Below, piece by piece: positions 25,830-35,000 of a stretch of 64,000 bases of DNA (its first letter is position 1; every line of letters starts with the position of its first letter). A model generated the notes under the pieces. That model searched no databases. It was given only the letters and a program-made list of their open reading frames with translations, and was not told where the DNA came from. The stretch lies in contig JAXLVB010000001.1 of the NCBI GenBank assembly GCA_046329195.1, positions 620,001 to 684,000 on the forward strand. Reading direction: 5' to 3'. Origin of the DNA: JAXLVB01 sp046329195 (GTDB lineage Bacteria; Bacteroidota; Bacteroidia; Cytophagales; Spirosomataceae). The position numbers and the translations under genes were made by a program.

Positions 25830-25957
25830 AAGTTACTAAATATGCTCTGATACATACCGCATTAAAATTGCACCGCACTTGCATTTTGAGTGTGTTTGTT
25901 AATTTATTGTTAAATTTTTATCCTCAGATTTAATCCTACCATAACCTTTCCGAAAAA

Positions 25958-25985
25958 CTGAGATAATATACCCGCCTTACTTTTG
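25958..25985 (+). promoter_or_regulatory. Candidate promoter of the Oar-like TonB receptor gene
   Basis: CTG (25958-25960), 17 nt, then TACTTTTG (25978-25985). The -7 box is a perfect match; the -33 is imperfect. The 30 nt around it match the promoter of the second TonB receptor at 22 of 30 positions. Confidence 0.55.
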
Positions 25986-26007
25986 CACCGGATTTGTAAC
26001 AACCAAT

Positions 26008-26112
26008 ATGAAACTGTTTATTTATTCGATGCAACTTATGAAGTTTTTCTTTTCTCTACACGCTTCTAATTACTCTTTGGGGCTGATTTGTGCGGTTACT
26101 TCTTGCGAATAA
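26008..26112 (+). CDS. Possible 34-residue leader peptide ORF
   Basis: An ATG in the context ACCAATATGAAA opens a 34-codon ORF ending TAA at 26112, 74 nt before the receptor start. The peptide starts MKLFIYSMQL and is hydrophobic with a C-terminal TSCE. It could be a leader peptide, a remnant of a gene start, or chance; there is no proof it is translated. Confidence 0.25.
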   Translation: MKLFIYSMQLMKFFFSLHASNYSLGLICAVTSCE

Positions 26113-26186
26113 TCATGGTCATACAGTGGTTAAATGCTTAAAAAGCATGTTTATCTGTGACTTTACTTTTACCAAATAACACCAAC

Positions 26187-29100
26187 ATGAAACTCTTTTA
26201 CACAACCAAGTGGGCTGGGTGTATCTTATTTTTTGTATTGACTTTGTTGGGGCAACTAGCTGTTGCTCAGATTACCACTTCATCTATTTCAGGACGAATC
26301 AAAGACGCTAAAGGGGGCGAGATTCCTGGTGCCACTGTATTGGCAATGTATTTGCCAACAGGTGCTAAGTATGGTGTTGCATCTAGTGTGGATGGACACT
26401 ATACTATTGCCAATATGAACCCTGGTGGTCCATACAAAATTATAGTGACGTTTGTGGGTTACAAACCACAAGAAATTGAGGGAGTACAACTAAACTTAGG
26501 CGCCACTACCAATCTTGACTTTGTGATTCAGGAAGAGGTTACGGCCCTTCAAGAAGTAGTTGTTAAAGGTGACAAAGGTGGTACCAAAATCGGTACAGGC
26601 ATCAGCGTTGGCGAAAACCAAATCAAGTCATTGCCTACATTGAGCCGTAGCTTGACGGATATGACTCGCTTGACGCCTCAAAGTGCTAATAACTCGTTTG
26701 CTGGAACGAATTTTCGATACAATAACGTAACCATCGACGGTACCATCAACAACGACGCCATTGGTTTTAGTCCATCGCAAGGTGGTCAAAGTGGTACTTC
26801 GGGGATGCCTGGTAGTAGCACCCGTACCAACCCGATTTCGTTGGATGCTATTCAAGATATTCAAGTTTATATTGCTCCTTATGATGTAAAAATCGGAAAC
26901 TTTACGGGTGGTTCTATCAATGCGGTTACTCGGAGTGGTACTAACGACGTAACGGGCTCGGTGTATGCCTTTGGACGTAATGCTAGTATCACAGGGCCAA
27001 ACAACGCAGGCGATAAAGCCAAGATCCCCAACAGCTACCATGATTATCAGCTAGGTTTCAGGGTTGGTTTCCCTATCTTGAAAAACAAGTTGTTTTTCTT
27101 TACGAATCAAGAAATCACTCGCCGCCAAGAACCTGTTTTTTATGGTGCTGGCTATGCTGACGCCTCGGGTAAGCAGCTTGCATTGGTTGACGTTGCAACA
27201 GCCCAAAAGATTACTGATTTTGTGAATACCAACTATGGCTTCAATGTAGGTGAATCCAAAGACTACACCATTTATTCCAACAGTAACAAGTTCTTCAATC
27301 GCCTCGACTGGAACATTTCGGACAAACACCAACTTTCGGTTCGTAATAACTATATTACTTCTGAAGCAACAAACCTAGAGCGTGACGCAGCCAACTTCCG
27401 CTTTAGTAGCATGGACTTTAAGCAAACCAATGACCAAAACTCTACTGTAGCTGAGTTGAAAAGCCGCTTCGGCAATGCTTCCAACAGTTTGATTATCGGG
27501 TATTCTGATATTCATGATTATCGTACGCCATTAAGCAGCAATGCGGCCTTTCCACAAGTGGAGATTTCAGCTAATGGAGGAACCATTTTCTTAGGCAATG
27601 ACCGTGAAGCCACGGTGTTTAACATGAAGCAAAAGACCTTTGAATTTACCGATAATTTTACATGGTTCAAAGGCAAACACACCTTCTTGGTTGGAACGCA
27701 CAATGAGATTTACAATATCAACTACGGTTTTGTGAACTCATGGAACGGACGTGTAGCCTACCGCAGCCTCGACGAGTTTTTTGCTGGTAAAGTTAACCGA
27801 GTGCGTGGTTCGTATAGCTTTACTGACAACGACCGCAACAGTTTGTTTGAAAACCCGTATGCAAAATTCCACGTTGCCATGTTTAGCTTGTATGGCCAAG
27901 ACGAAATCCAAGTTACTGATAAGTTGAGGCTATCGCCCGGGTTGCGCTTTGATTTGGCAAAAACCGATTCGCCACCCATTAGTACCCTTTCGCAAAATAC
28001 CCCGATTGACAAAAACGCAGGCACTACCTATAATTCAACGCCATTGTCACAAATTAACAATAAAATTTTTGGACAAGTATTGGTATCACCACGGTTAGGA
28101 TTCAACTATGACGTAAATGGCGATAAGTCTTTGATAGTCAGAGGTGGCAGTGGAATTTTTACAGGCAAAATTCCCTTTGCTTGGCTGGGCTATGCCTTCT
28201 ATAATGATGGTGTTGGCTTTGGATCGTTTGATGTGAATAACTTGGCTACTCGCACCAACGTAACGGGCGATGTACTCAAAGACGGTGCTCGTGCTTATGC
28301 CTTCAATAACGGACAAGGCAGCCAAACTCAAGTGGACGTAGTGAGCAATAACTTCAAAATGCCCCAAGTGTGGCGAAGCAGCTTAGCCGTAGATTACACC
28401 TTGAATGGCTACAAGTTTACGCTCGAAGGTATTTATACCAAAACCATTAACGACCTAAAATTTCAACAAGTCAACCTAAAAGACTCTGTTCGTTATTATA
28501 GCTATGACGTGAATCGTCAGATGCCGATTTATTTGTCGGGTGGAGCTACTGGCCAGAAAATTAATACCGCTTTTTCTAATGCCTACATGCTCTCGAATAC
28601 GTCAGAAGGGTATCGTTATAGCTTGACGGCACAGGTGTCTAAACAATATCCGTTTGGCCTAAACTTCTCGGCAGCCTACACGTACGGCCAGTCGTTTGAC
28701 ATTACCAATGGTATCCGCAACTCGATGGAGTCAAACTGGCAACTCAACCAGTCGTTGACACCTAACGACCCGAAATTGGGCTATTCTAACTTTGATATTC
28801 GCCACCGCATTATCTCGCAAATTGGCTACAACAAGCAGTGGAACAAGTTGCATGGCACCAGTCTTTCGGTCGTCATTAATGCACAATCGGGCAATCCGTT
28901 TACATGGGGATTTGTCAACTCAACTATTGCCAATACACCTCAAGCAGCTGGTTTGGCGTATGTGTTCAAAGATGTAGCCGAAGCCACCAAGTATTTTGTT
29001 GATTACAAAGATGCTTCGGGTGCTACCATCACAGCGGCTCAACAAGCGCAACAGTTTATGGATTTTGTGAATGGTGACTCGTACTTGAGTACTCGCAAGG

Positions 29101-29447
29101 GCAATTTCACAGAGCGCAACGGGGGTCGCACGCCTTGGAACACCACGGCTGATGTGCGTATCATGCACACGATCAATGTATCACCAAGTGTGAAGAACAA
29201 CCGTCCACACACCATTCAGCTTTCATTGGATATTATTAACTTCACCAACTTGCTGAATCCGTCGTGGGGTCGTGTGTACTTTGTACCCAATACCTTCAAC
29301 TCTACCTCAAGCCTTGGCTTAACTCGTGTAAACAGCGGTACGGCTGCTGACCCAACCTATCGCTTTGTAACGCCAGCTACGCCTTACTCGGTAGATCAGT
29401 TGGCATCACGCTTCCAAGCACAGGTCGGTGCACGGTATAGTTTCTAA
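26187..29447 (+). CDS. TonB-dependent receptor, Oar-like, with carboxypeptidase-regulatory-like domain
   Basis: A 1086-residue outer-membrane receptor. A signal peptide ending VAQ is followed by a beta-sandwich domain (about 30-115; SGRIKDAKGGEIPGATVL), a plug (about 120-250; ALQEVVVKGDKGG, then NVTIDGTINN and DAIQDIQVYIAPYDVK) and a large barrel ending VGARYSF. The substrate cannot be read from sequence. The ATG at 26187 is preferred to a GTG at 26157 because it begins the signal peptide. Transcription likely ends at the hairpin 29541-29570. Confidence 0.92.
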   Translation: MKLFYTTKWAGCILFFVLTLLGQLAVAQITTSSISGRIKDAKGGEIPGATVLAMYLPTGAKYGVASSVDGHYTIANMNPGGPYKIIVTFVGYKPQEIEGVQLNLGATTNLDFVIQEEVTALQEVVVKGDKGGTKIGTGISVGENQIKSLPTLSRSLTDMTRLTPQSANNSFAGTNFRYNNVTIDGTINNDAIGFSPSQGGQSGTSGMPGSSTRTNPISLDAIQDIQVYIAPYDVKIGNFTGGSINAVTRSGTNDVTGSVYAFGRNASITGPNNAGDKAKIPNSYHDYQLGFRVGFPILKNKLFFFTNQEITRRQEPVFYGAGYADASGKQLALVDVATAQKITDFVNTNYGFNVGESKDYTIYSNSNKFFNRLDWNISDKHQLSVRNNYITSEATNLERDAANFRFSSMDFKQTNDQNSTVAELKSRFGNASNSLIIGYSDIHDYRTPLSSNAAFPQVEISANGGTIFLGNDREATVFNMKQKTFEFTDNFTWFKGKHTFLVGTHNEIYNINYGFVNSWNGRVAYRSLDEFFAGKVNRVRGSYSFTDNDRNSLFENPYAKFHVAMFSLYGQDEIQVTDKLRLSPGLRFDLAKTDSPPISTLSQNTPIDKNAGTTYNSTPLSQINNKIFGQVLVSPRLGFNYDVNGDKSLIVRGGSGIFTGKIPFAWLGYAFYNDGVGFGSFDVNNLATRTNVTGDVLKDGARAYAFNNGQGSQTQVDVVSNNFKMPQVWRSSLAVDYTLNGYKFTLEGIYTKTINDLKFQQVNLKDSVRYYSYDVNRQMPIYLSGGATGQKINTAFSNAYMLSNTSEGYRYSLTAQVSKQYPFGLNFSAAYTYGQSFDITNGIRNSMESNWQLNQSLTPNDPKLGYSNFDIRHRIISQIGYNKQWNKLHGTSLSVVINAQSGNPFTWGFVNSTIANTPQAAGLAYVFKDVAEATKYFVDYKDASGATITAAQQAQQFMDFVNGDSYLSTRKGNFTERNGGRTPWNTTADVRIMHTINVSPSVKNNRPHTIQLSLDIINFTNLLNPSWGRVYFVPNTFNSTSSLGLTRVNSGTAADPTYRFVTPATPYSVDQLASRFQAQVGARYSF

Positions 29448-29511
29448 GAAGTTTTACAATAAACAAACCCCTGAAAACGAGCATCTTATCTTTTTAAAAC
29501 TTGAATTCCTT

Positions 29512-29536
29512 TTAGGATTTTCTATATTGGTGTTGC
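29512..29536 (+). repeat. 25-nt element before a terminator, copy 1
   Basis: TTAGGATTTT at 29512-29521 followed by a 15-nt segment ending TGTTGC. It matches the copy at 34943-34967 at 23 of 25 positions, and both lie just before a transcription terminator. Confidence 0.65.
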
Positions 29537-29540
29537 GTGA

Positions 29541-29572
29541 AACGCCGTGGTTGATAACCACGGCGTTTTTTG
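29541..29572 (+). terminator. Terminator of the Oar-like receptor gene
   Basis: A 12-bp perfect stem AACGCCGTGGTT / AACCACGGCGTT with a 3-nt loop, followed by TTTTTT. It lies 94 nt after the stop codon. Confidence 0.88.
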
Positions 29573-29664
29573 TTACGATACTCAAGCGCTACACGTTGAC
29601 AAATATTAAGTTTATGTTATAAGCAGCCTTATAGATTTCATACCTGTTTAACTTTTACACAAAA

Positions 29665-29692
29665 TTGAGGTAACACACTTGCTCTACTTTTG
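29665..29692 (+). promoter_or_regulatory. Promoter of the second TonB receptor operon
   Basis: TTG (29665-29667), 17 nt, then TACTTTTG (29685-29692), 52 nt before the receptor ATG. A tiny ORF of four codons (ATG at 29717, TAA ending 29731) lies in the leader in the same ACCAATATGAAA context as the leader ORF at 26008. Confidence 0.65.
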
Positions 29693-29744
29693 TGCTGAGT
29701 TTTGCCAGATACCAATATGAAAGCAAATTAACTCAGTGCAAACC

Positions 29745-32561
29745 ATGAATCGTTTCTTTATTCTACTCTTCTCTCTTTCCTTTTCGGTCGCATTGGCTCA
29801 GACCGGAACCATCCGAGGAACTATCAAAGACGCCGTCACCAAAGAAGACATCATCGGAGCTACCATTCGGATTGATGGTACCTCATTAGGTGCGGCTACC
29901 GATATTAACGGCTTTTTTACTATCAACAAAGCTCCTGTTGATAAAGTAAAGCTCATCATTTCGTACGTTTCGTACAAAACCAAGACCATTCCAGACGTAA
30001 CGGTAGAAGATGGTAAGGTAACTGAAGTGAACACGTTTATTGAAGAAGATAAAGTGGCACTTCAAGAGGTGAAAATTGTAGGTCAACGCCTTACCAATAC
30101 CGAGGTTTCCGTGATTTCTGAAATCAAGGCGGCACAGATGGTTGTCAATGGGATTTCTTCTCAACAGATTGGCAAATCGCTCGACCGTGATGCCGCTCAG
30201 GTAGTAAAACGAGTACCTGGTGTTACGATTTTTGGTGATAAGTTCATCAATATCAGGGGCTTGAATCAACGTTACAACACCGTAATGCTCCACAATGCGT
30301 TTACACCCTCAATGGAAACAGACGTACGCTCGTTTTCGTTTGACATCATTCCAAGTTCACAAATTGACCGTTTGTTGGTATTCAAAAGCCCATCGGCTGA
30401 ATTGCCCGGTGAATTTGCGGGGGGTGTAGTAAAAATCTTCACCAAAAGTATTCCGGACGAAACGGGCATTACGGTAGATGTTAATGCTTCGTATCGTGAA
30501 GGGACTACTGGTAAGAAATTTTTAGAAACGCCTGGCGTAAACCTTACAGGCTTTAATGACGGCTACTTAGATTTATCGAAATACTTCCCTAAAACAAGAG
30601 ACGAACTGATTGCGTCTAATCCTGACCGTTTAACGCAAATTGGGCAATTGCTCAAAAATGATTGGACACCTGTACAATCCACAGCATTGCCCGATATGCG
30701 GGTTGGTATTACGGGGGCCTTCAAGCTAATTGACCGCAACGACCTTAAAATCGCTACCATCAGTGCTATTAACTACAGCAATACTTATACATATTTCCAG
30801 ATGGTTCGTCGGGATTTTGGACAACGCAGCACACAAGGCGAGAACAGAATCTTTGACTTTTTGGATAATCAATATACGCACAACATCCGTGTAGGTATTA
30901 TGCACAACTGGGCTCTCCGCCTCAACGAAAACCATACGATTGAGTTCAAAAACCTCTATAATCAGATTTATACAGGTCAGTATGTGAATCGGACGGGCTT
31001 TGATGCTAACAATGGATACAATGCCAACAACCACTCGTTTGACCAAGTGTACAGAGGGATTTATACAGGGCAATTGGTTGGTACTCACAAGTTAGGCAGC
31101 GACAAAACGAAAGTAGATTGGGTGATTGGGTACAACAGCTCGTTTCGTGACCAACCTGACTACCGTCGTTATCGCTCAGATGTTGACTTAACTACTGGCT
31201 CTAAGTCTATTTACGTACCTGTTGGAGCGGCTCAAGCGTTTTTCTTAGGAAGAACCTACCTCACCCTCGACGAGAAGGGGTACACAGGATCAGCCAATTT
31301 TACCCAAAAGCTTACAGGTAAGGGAGACAAAGAAATTGAGTTAAAAGCAGGGCTGTTCTATGAATACAAAGACCGTTCGTTCAGTGCTCGTAACTTGGGG
31401 TATGTAAAGGCCAATTCAAGCTTGTTTGATTTAGACATTACCCAATCGGCACTTAACTTGTTTGCCAAGGGCAATATCAACAGCACCAATGGCTTGAAAA
31501 TTGACGAACAAACCAACGCCAGTGATTCGTACACAGCCAGTAACAATCTGTTTGCAGGATATGCTCAGGTAAATTTACCCCTTTCAAAAAAACTCAACGT
31601 AATTGCTGGGGTTCGTGCCGAAAACAACACCCAGAAATTACAAAGTGCGTTGATTGATAAAACACCTGTTAACTACAATCGTAATATTCTTAGCTTATTA
31701 CCCTCGGTTAACTTGACGTACAACTTTACAGATCGCTCGCTGTTGCGCTTAGCGTATGGACGTACGGTCAACCGCCCCGAGTTTCGTGAAATTGCTCCGT
31801 TTTCATTCTACGACTTCGTAAACAACCGAGTAGTGTCAGGTAATCCACAATTGTCAATTGCCAAAGTGGATAACTTTGATTTCCGGTACGAATTCTACCC
31901 AACGCCTTCTGAAATTGTAAGTGTAGCGGCCTTCCACAAAAACTTCAGCGACCCGATTGAGGTGATTTTTACGGGTGGTGCTAACACAACACTCAACATC
32001 AACTTCAACAACGCCAAGAGTGCCACCAGTACAGGGCTTGAGTTTGAAGTTCGGAAAAACTTAGCGAGCATTTCACCAGCTAAACTTCTTCAAAAGTTGA
32101 GCATTAATTTCAACGCAGCCTTTATTTATAGCCGTGTAAAACTTCAAGACAAAGACGCTGATACACAGTCAGATAACCGCCCGCTCCAAGGTCAATCGCC
32201 CTATATCATCAACGGTGGGCTTACCTACAGCAACCCTAAGAAAGATTTCCAACTCAACGTGCTCTACAACATTATTGGCAAGCGGATTTATGCTGTCGGT
32301 GCTGTGTTTGGGCAGGGTGCTATTTATCCAGACTGGTACGAGATGCCTCGCAACGTTATTGACATTACGTTCTCAAAGGGCATCAACCAACACTTTTTCA
32401 TCAAAGGTGGTATCACTGACCTCCTCAATCAGCAAAATATTATCCTTCAAGACGGTAATGCCGATGGCAATTATAACAAGTCTTCAGACCAAATCATCCA
32501 GTCGTACTCGCCGGGTCGTCAGTTTTCGTTGGGTATTACCTACAAACTGCTAAAGAAATAA
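29745..32561 (+). CDS. TonB-dependent receptor with carboxypeptidase-regulatory-like domain
   Basis: A 938-residue outer-membrane receptor with a signal peptide (MNRFFILLFSLSFSVALAQ), a beta-sandwich domain (GTIRGTIKDAVTKEDIIGAT, about 20-105), a plug (VVKRVPGVTIFGDKFINIRG and SSQIDRLLVFKSPSAELPG) and a barrel ending in SLGITYKLLKK. It belongs to the group with an intact RVPGV/NIRGL plug, unlike the Oar-like receptor upstream. The ATG at 29745 begins the signal peptide. The gene starts an operon with two lipoproteins; the first is 24 nt downstream and could be its surface partner. Substrate unknown. Confidence 0.92.
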   Translation: MNRFFILLFSLSFSVALAQTGTIRGTIKDAVTKEDIIGATIRIDGTSLGAATDINGFFTINKAPVDKVKLIISYVSYKTKTIPDVTVEDGKVTEVNTFIEEDKVALQEVKIVGQRLTNTEVSVISEIKAAQMVVNGISSQQIGKSLDRDAAQVVKRVPGVTIFGDKFINIRGLNQRYNTVMLHNAFTPSMETDVRSFSFDIIPSSQIDRLLVFKSPSAELPGEFAGGVVKIFTKSIPDETGITVDVNASYREGTTGKKFLETPGVNLTGFNDGYLDLSKYFPKTRDELIASNPDRLTQIGQLLKNDWTPVQSTALPDMRVGITGAFKLIDRNDLKIATISAINYSNTYTYFQMVRRDFGQRSTQGENRIFDFLDNQYTHNIRVGIMHNWALRLNENHTIEFKNLYNQIYTGQYVNRTGFDANNGYNANNHSFDQVYRGIYTGQLVGTHKLGSDKTKVDWVIGYNSSFRDQPDYRRYRSDVDLTTGSKSIYVPVGAAQAFFLGRTYLTLDEKGYTGSANFTQKLTGKGDKEIELKAGLFYEYKDRSFSARNLGYVKANSSLFDLDITQSALNLFAKGNINSTNGLKIDEQTNASDSYTASNNLFAGYAQVNLPLSKKLNVIAGVRAENNTQKLQSALIDKTPVNYNRNILSLLPSVNLTYNFTDRSLLRLAYGRTVNRPEFREIAPFSFYDFVNNRVVSGNPQLSIAKVDNFDFRYEFYPTPSEIVSVAAFHKNFSDPIEVIFTGGANTTLNINFNNAKSATSTGLEFEVRKNLASISPAKLLQKLSINFNAAFIYSRVKLQDKDADTQSDNRPLQGQSPYIINGGLTYSNPKKDFQLNVLYNIIGKRIYAVGAVFGQGAIYPDWYEMPRNVIDITFSKGINQHFFIKGGITDLLNQQNIILQDGNADGNYNKSSDQIIQSYSPGRQFSLGITYKLLKK

Positions 32562-32585
32562 ATCTTAAATTCTAACTATAACGCA

Positions 32586-34346
32586 ATGAAAATCAATTTT
32601 CAAACACTTAAAAAAAGTGTGATTGCTCTGACGGTAATGGTTATGGGCTTTGCCATTGAGTCATGTAAAAAAGACGAAGAAGTTCAACCAGCCCCAACCC
32701 TTTCGATCACGACTACGGCTTTGTCAGGTTTGCCTGGTACAAGTGTCGAACTAAAAGCTACGATTAATGCTCCTGCGGGGCTTTCAACAGTAACTGTTCT
32801 CAAAAACGGTGCAGCTTTTGACAAGAAAACTCTGAACGGAGAAACTGCTTACGATTATAAAAACACCTATACAATCGAAAGCCTTACGGCTGGCACTGTT
32901 GTGAACTTTACCATTCAGGTAATTGACAGCAAAAACCAGTCTTCTACATTGGGTAACATCGCCGTAACCGTAACAGCTGTACCTGCCAAAGAAGTAGTAA
33001 CGGTGCAAGGAACACTTGAAGGTAATATCACTTGGTCGGCTAGCAAAATCTACAAATTGGTTGGTTTTGTACGAGTAGGTGAAGACAAAACCGTAGATGG
33101 TACTCCTACCAAAACAGGTGTATTAACCATCGAACCCGGTACGCTTATCATTGGTGACAGAGCTTCTAAGGGAGCGTTGATTGTACAACGTGGCAGCCGT
33201 GTTATCGCTAACGGTACAGCTGATAAGCCTATTGTGATGACGTCTGAAAGAGCACCAGGCGAAAGAGAAGCTGGCGACTGGGGTGGTTTGGTAATTTGTG
33301 GTCAAGCACCTGTCAATTTGCCAGTAGCAAGCCGTGAATTGGAAGGTGCCTACGGTGGATTCTTTGGTGGTACCGATGCTGCCAATAACTCAGGTACATT
33401 CCGTTATGTTCGTGTAGAATACGCTGGTATTCCTATCAACCCCAACCAAGAAGTTAACTCTTTCACCTTTGGGGCAGTAGGTAGTGGCACAACCGTAGAA
33501 TATTGCCAAGCATCTTTTGGTCTTGATGATTCGTTCGAGTGGTTTGGGGGTACTGTAAACTGTAAATACTTGATTGCCTACAAAGGTCTCGACGACGATT
33601 TTGACACTGACAACGGCTTTAGCGGTTACGTTCAGTATGGTATCGGTATCCGTGGTACTACGCAAGCTGACCAGTCAGGTTCTAACGGTTTTGAGTGCGA
33701 CAACGATGCAGCTGGTTCAAGCAATACACCGTTTACTTCGGCTATTTTTGCCAACATGTCTATCATTGGTGCCAAAGGCAAGAGCGAGACTGCCATCAGC
33801 CCTCAGTTCCAGAATGGTGCACAGTTACGTCGTAACAACAAGCAAAAAATTTATAACACGGTGATTACAGGCTATCCAAACGGCTTATACATTGACAGCC
33901 AGTTGGGCGATGCCAAAGGTAATGCTACCAAAGGTGACATTGACCTACAAAACGTAATATTGGCTGGGGTATCTGGATGGGGTACTAACAACTGGGGTAC
34001 TGGTTTCTCGGCAGCTCCACGTGGTGTACCAGTAGTTGATAACGAAGCTAACACCGCAGCAACAGCCATTTTGATTGGTACACTCAAGCCAACCGACTGG
34101 TTCAAAGCTCAAAAAGGAAATCAAATTTTAGCAGATAGAAGTACCTTGGGCCTCAATGATAATTTGTGGGCAACAGGCCGTCCAACGTTCCTTCCAACGG
34201 CGGGCCAAACAGGCTTACTGAATGCTACTTTACCAACTACGTTGCCTGCTTTCTTTGACAAAACTGACTACATCGGTGCTTTCAAAGACAAAGATTGGAC
34301 TGCTACTTGGGCTGAGTTTAGCCCACAGTCGGTCAAATATCAATAA
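32586..34346 (+). CDS. Lipoprotein with Ig-like N-terminus and beta-helix-like repeats
   Basis: A 586-residue protein with a lipoprotein signal (Cys27 in AIESCKKDEE). An Ig-like segment (about 38-125) is followed by a domain in which VLTIEPGTLIIGDRASKGAL, VIANGTADKPIVMTSE and GDWGGLVICG point to a right-handed beta-helix. Proteins with this GDWGG pattern are often encoded next to TonB receptors in Bacteroidota and are sometimes misnamed multidrug transporters. It probably sits on the cell surface and works with the receptor 24 nt upstream; the ligand is unknown. It has no visible C-terminal secretion signal of type IX. Confidence 0.65.
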   Translation: MKINFQTLKKSVIALTVMVMGFAIESCKKDEEVQPAPTLSITTTALSGLPGTSVELKATINAPAGLSTVTVLKNGAAFDKKTLNGETAYDYKNTYTIESLTAGTVVNFTIQVIDSKNQSSTLGNIAVTVTAVPAKEVVTVQGTLEGNITWSASKIYKLVGFVRVGEDKTVDGTPTKTGVLTIEPGTLIIGDRASKGALIVQRGSRVIANGTADKPIVMTSERAPGEREAGDWGGLVICGQAPVNLPVASRELEGAYGGFFGGTDAANNSGTFRYVRVEYAGIPINPNQEVNSFTFGAVGSGTTVEYCQASFGLDDSFEWFGGTVNCKYLIAYKGLDDDFDTDNGFSGYVQYGIGIRGTTQADQSGSNGFECDNDAAGSSNTPFTSAIFANMSIIGAKGKSETAISPQFQNGAQLRRNNKQKIYNTVITGYPNGLYIDSQLGDAKGNATKGDIDLQNVILAGVSGWGTNNWGTGFSAAPRGVPVVDNEANTAATAILIGTLKPTDWFKAQKGNQILADRSTLGLNDNLWATGRPTFLPTAGQTGLLNATLPTTLPAFFDKTDYIGAFKDKDWTATWAEFSPQSVKYQ

Positions 34347-34387
34347 GTATCATCTCCAAGTCGGGAGGTGATACTCCCGACTTTTTT
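34347..34387 (+). terminator. Terminator with a mutually exclusive upstream hairpin (attenuator-like)
   Basis: The terminator stem AAGTCGGGAG (34358-34367) / CTTCC-type partner CTCCCGACTT (34374-34383) is ten perfect base pairs, followed by T residues. Directly 5', GTATCATCTCC (34347-34357) can pair with GGAGGTGATAC (34364-34374) through 11 positions with one G-U pair. That pairing uses bases of the terminator stem, so only one can form. It starts at the base after the upstream stop codon. Confidence 0.7.
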
Positions 34388-34393
34388 ACCAAT

Positions 34394-34936
34394 ATGAAAA
34401 AATATAGTGCTTTATGTTGCCTGCTGGTAGGCTTGGCTTGTCAGCCTTCAAAACCCTACCAAGCAAGCCAGTATTTCAGTGAGAAAGAGCGAGATACCCT
34501 ACTGACCAACATCATTACATACGTGTACGCCAAAGCGCCAGGCGCTACGAACGACACTCGATTCCAGTCTCAATACAGGAAGTTTTATGTAACGATGTTA
34601 CCCAGTTTTTATCTCGAAAACTACTACATCGCTCCTGATAGCACGCATTATTTTTTCATGATTAGACCCGTAGGGAATCACCCTACCCAGCGAAGAGGAG
34701 TATTAGGGAAATTCAAGCTAAAGAGCCTAATGCCTGTTGAGTTTGAAGAAATTGCCAACACTCCCCGCTTAGAAGAAGAAGTGCTCCGCCAGAGAGGTCA
34801 TTACTTGTTCAAAGAACTGATTAAGAACGGTAACTTGAACCCACAACTCAGCATGAAGCACTACATCGAATGGCCCGATTCTACGCTTCGTTACGATAAG
34901 CAAAAGAACGAATGGGTCTCGACGTTCAAAAACTGA
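34394..34936 (+). CDS. Small lipoprotein of unknown function
   Basis: A 180-residue protein with a clear lipobox (LVGLAC, Cys16) after MKKYSALCCL. The mature part is mixed polar with SEKERDTLLTNIITYVYAKA, HYFFMIRPVGNHPTQRRGV and ending RYDKQKNEWVSTFKN. I recognise no family. It is the third gene of the TonB receptor operon, separated from the second by the attenuator-like hairpin, so it may be made in smaller or regulated amounts. Confidence 0.7.
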   Translation: MKKYSALCCLLVGLACQPSKPYQASQYFSEKERDTLLTNIITYVYAKAPGATNDTRFQSQYRKFYVTMLPSFYLENYYIAPDSTHYFFMIRPVGNHPTQRRGVLGKFKLKSLMPVEFEEIANTPRLEEEVLRQRGHYLFKELIKNGNLNPQLSMKHYIEWPDSTLRYDKQKNEWVSTFKN

Positions 34937-34942
34937 ATCCAC

Positions 34943-34967
34943 TTAGGATTTTTCATATTGGTGTTGC
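34943..34967 (+). repeat. 25-nt element before a terminator, copy 2
   Basis: Starts TTAGGATTTT and ends TGTTGC. It matches 29512-29536 at 23 of 25 positions and lies 6 nt before the terminator stem. Confidence 0.65.
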
Positions 34968-34973
34968 TTTAAA

Positions 34974-35000
34974 AACCGAAGTCGCTGGCTTCGGTTTTTT
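34974..35000. terminator. Shared terminator between convergent lipoprotein and SDR genes
   Basis: AAACCGAAG / CTTCGGTTT form a stem with a loop of six or seven bases. Plus-strand transcripts end in TTTTTTTT and minus-strand transcripts in TTTTTAAAG, so it can serve both genes. The SDR stop codon abuts it. Confidence 0.8.

Larger units (their letters stand above)
25830..26186 (+). other. 357-nt intergenic region with promoter and 34-codon upstream ORF
   Basis: It holds the TonB-receptor promoter (-7 TACTTTTG at 25978-25985) and a short ORF at 26008-26112. I see no clear terminator for the arsenic operon and no other gene. Confidence 0.5.
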
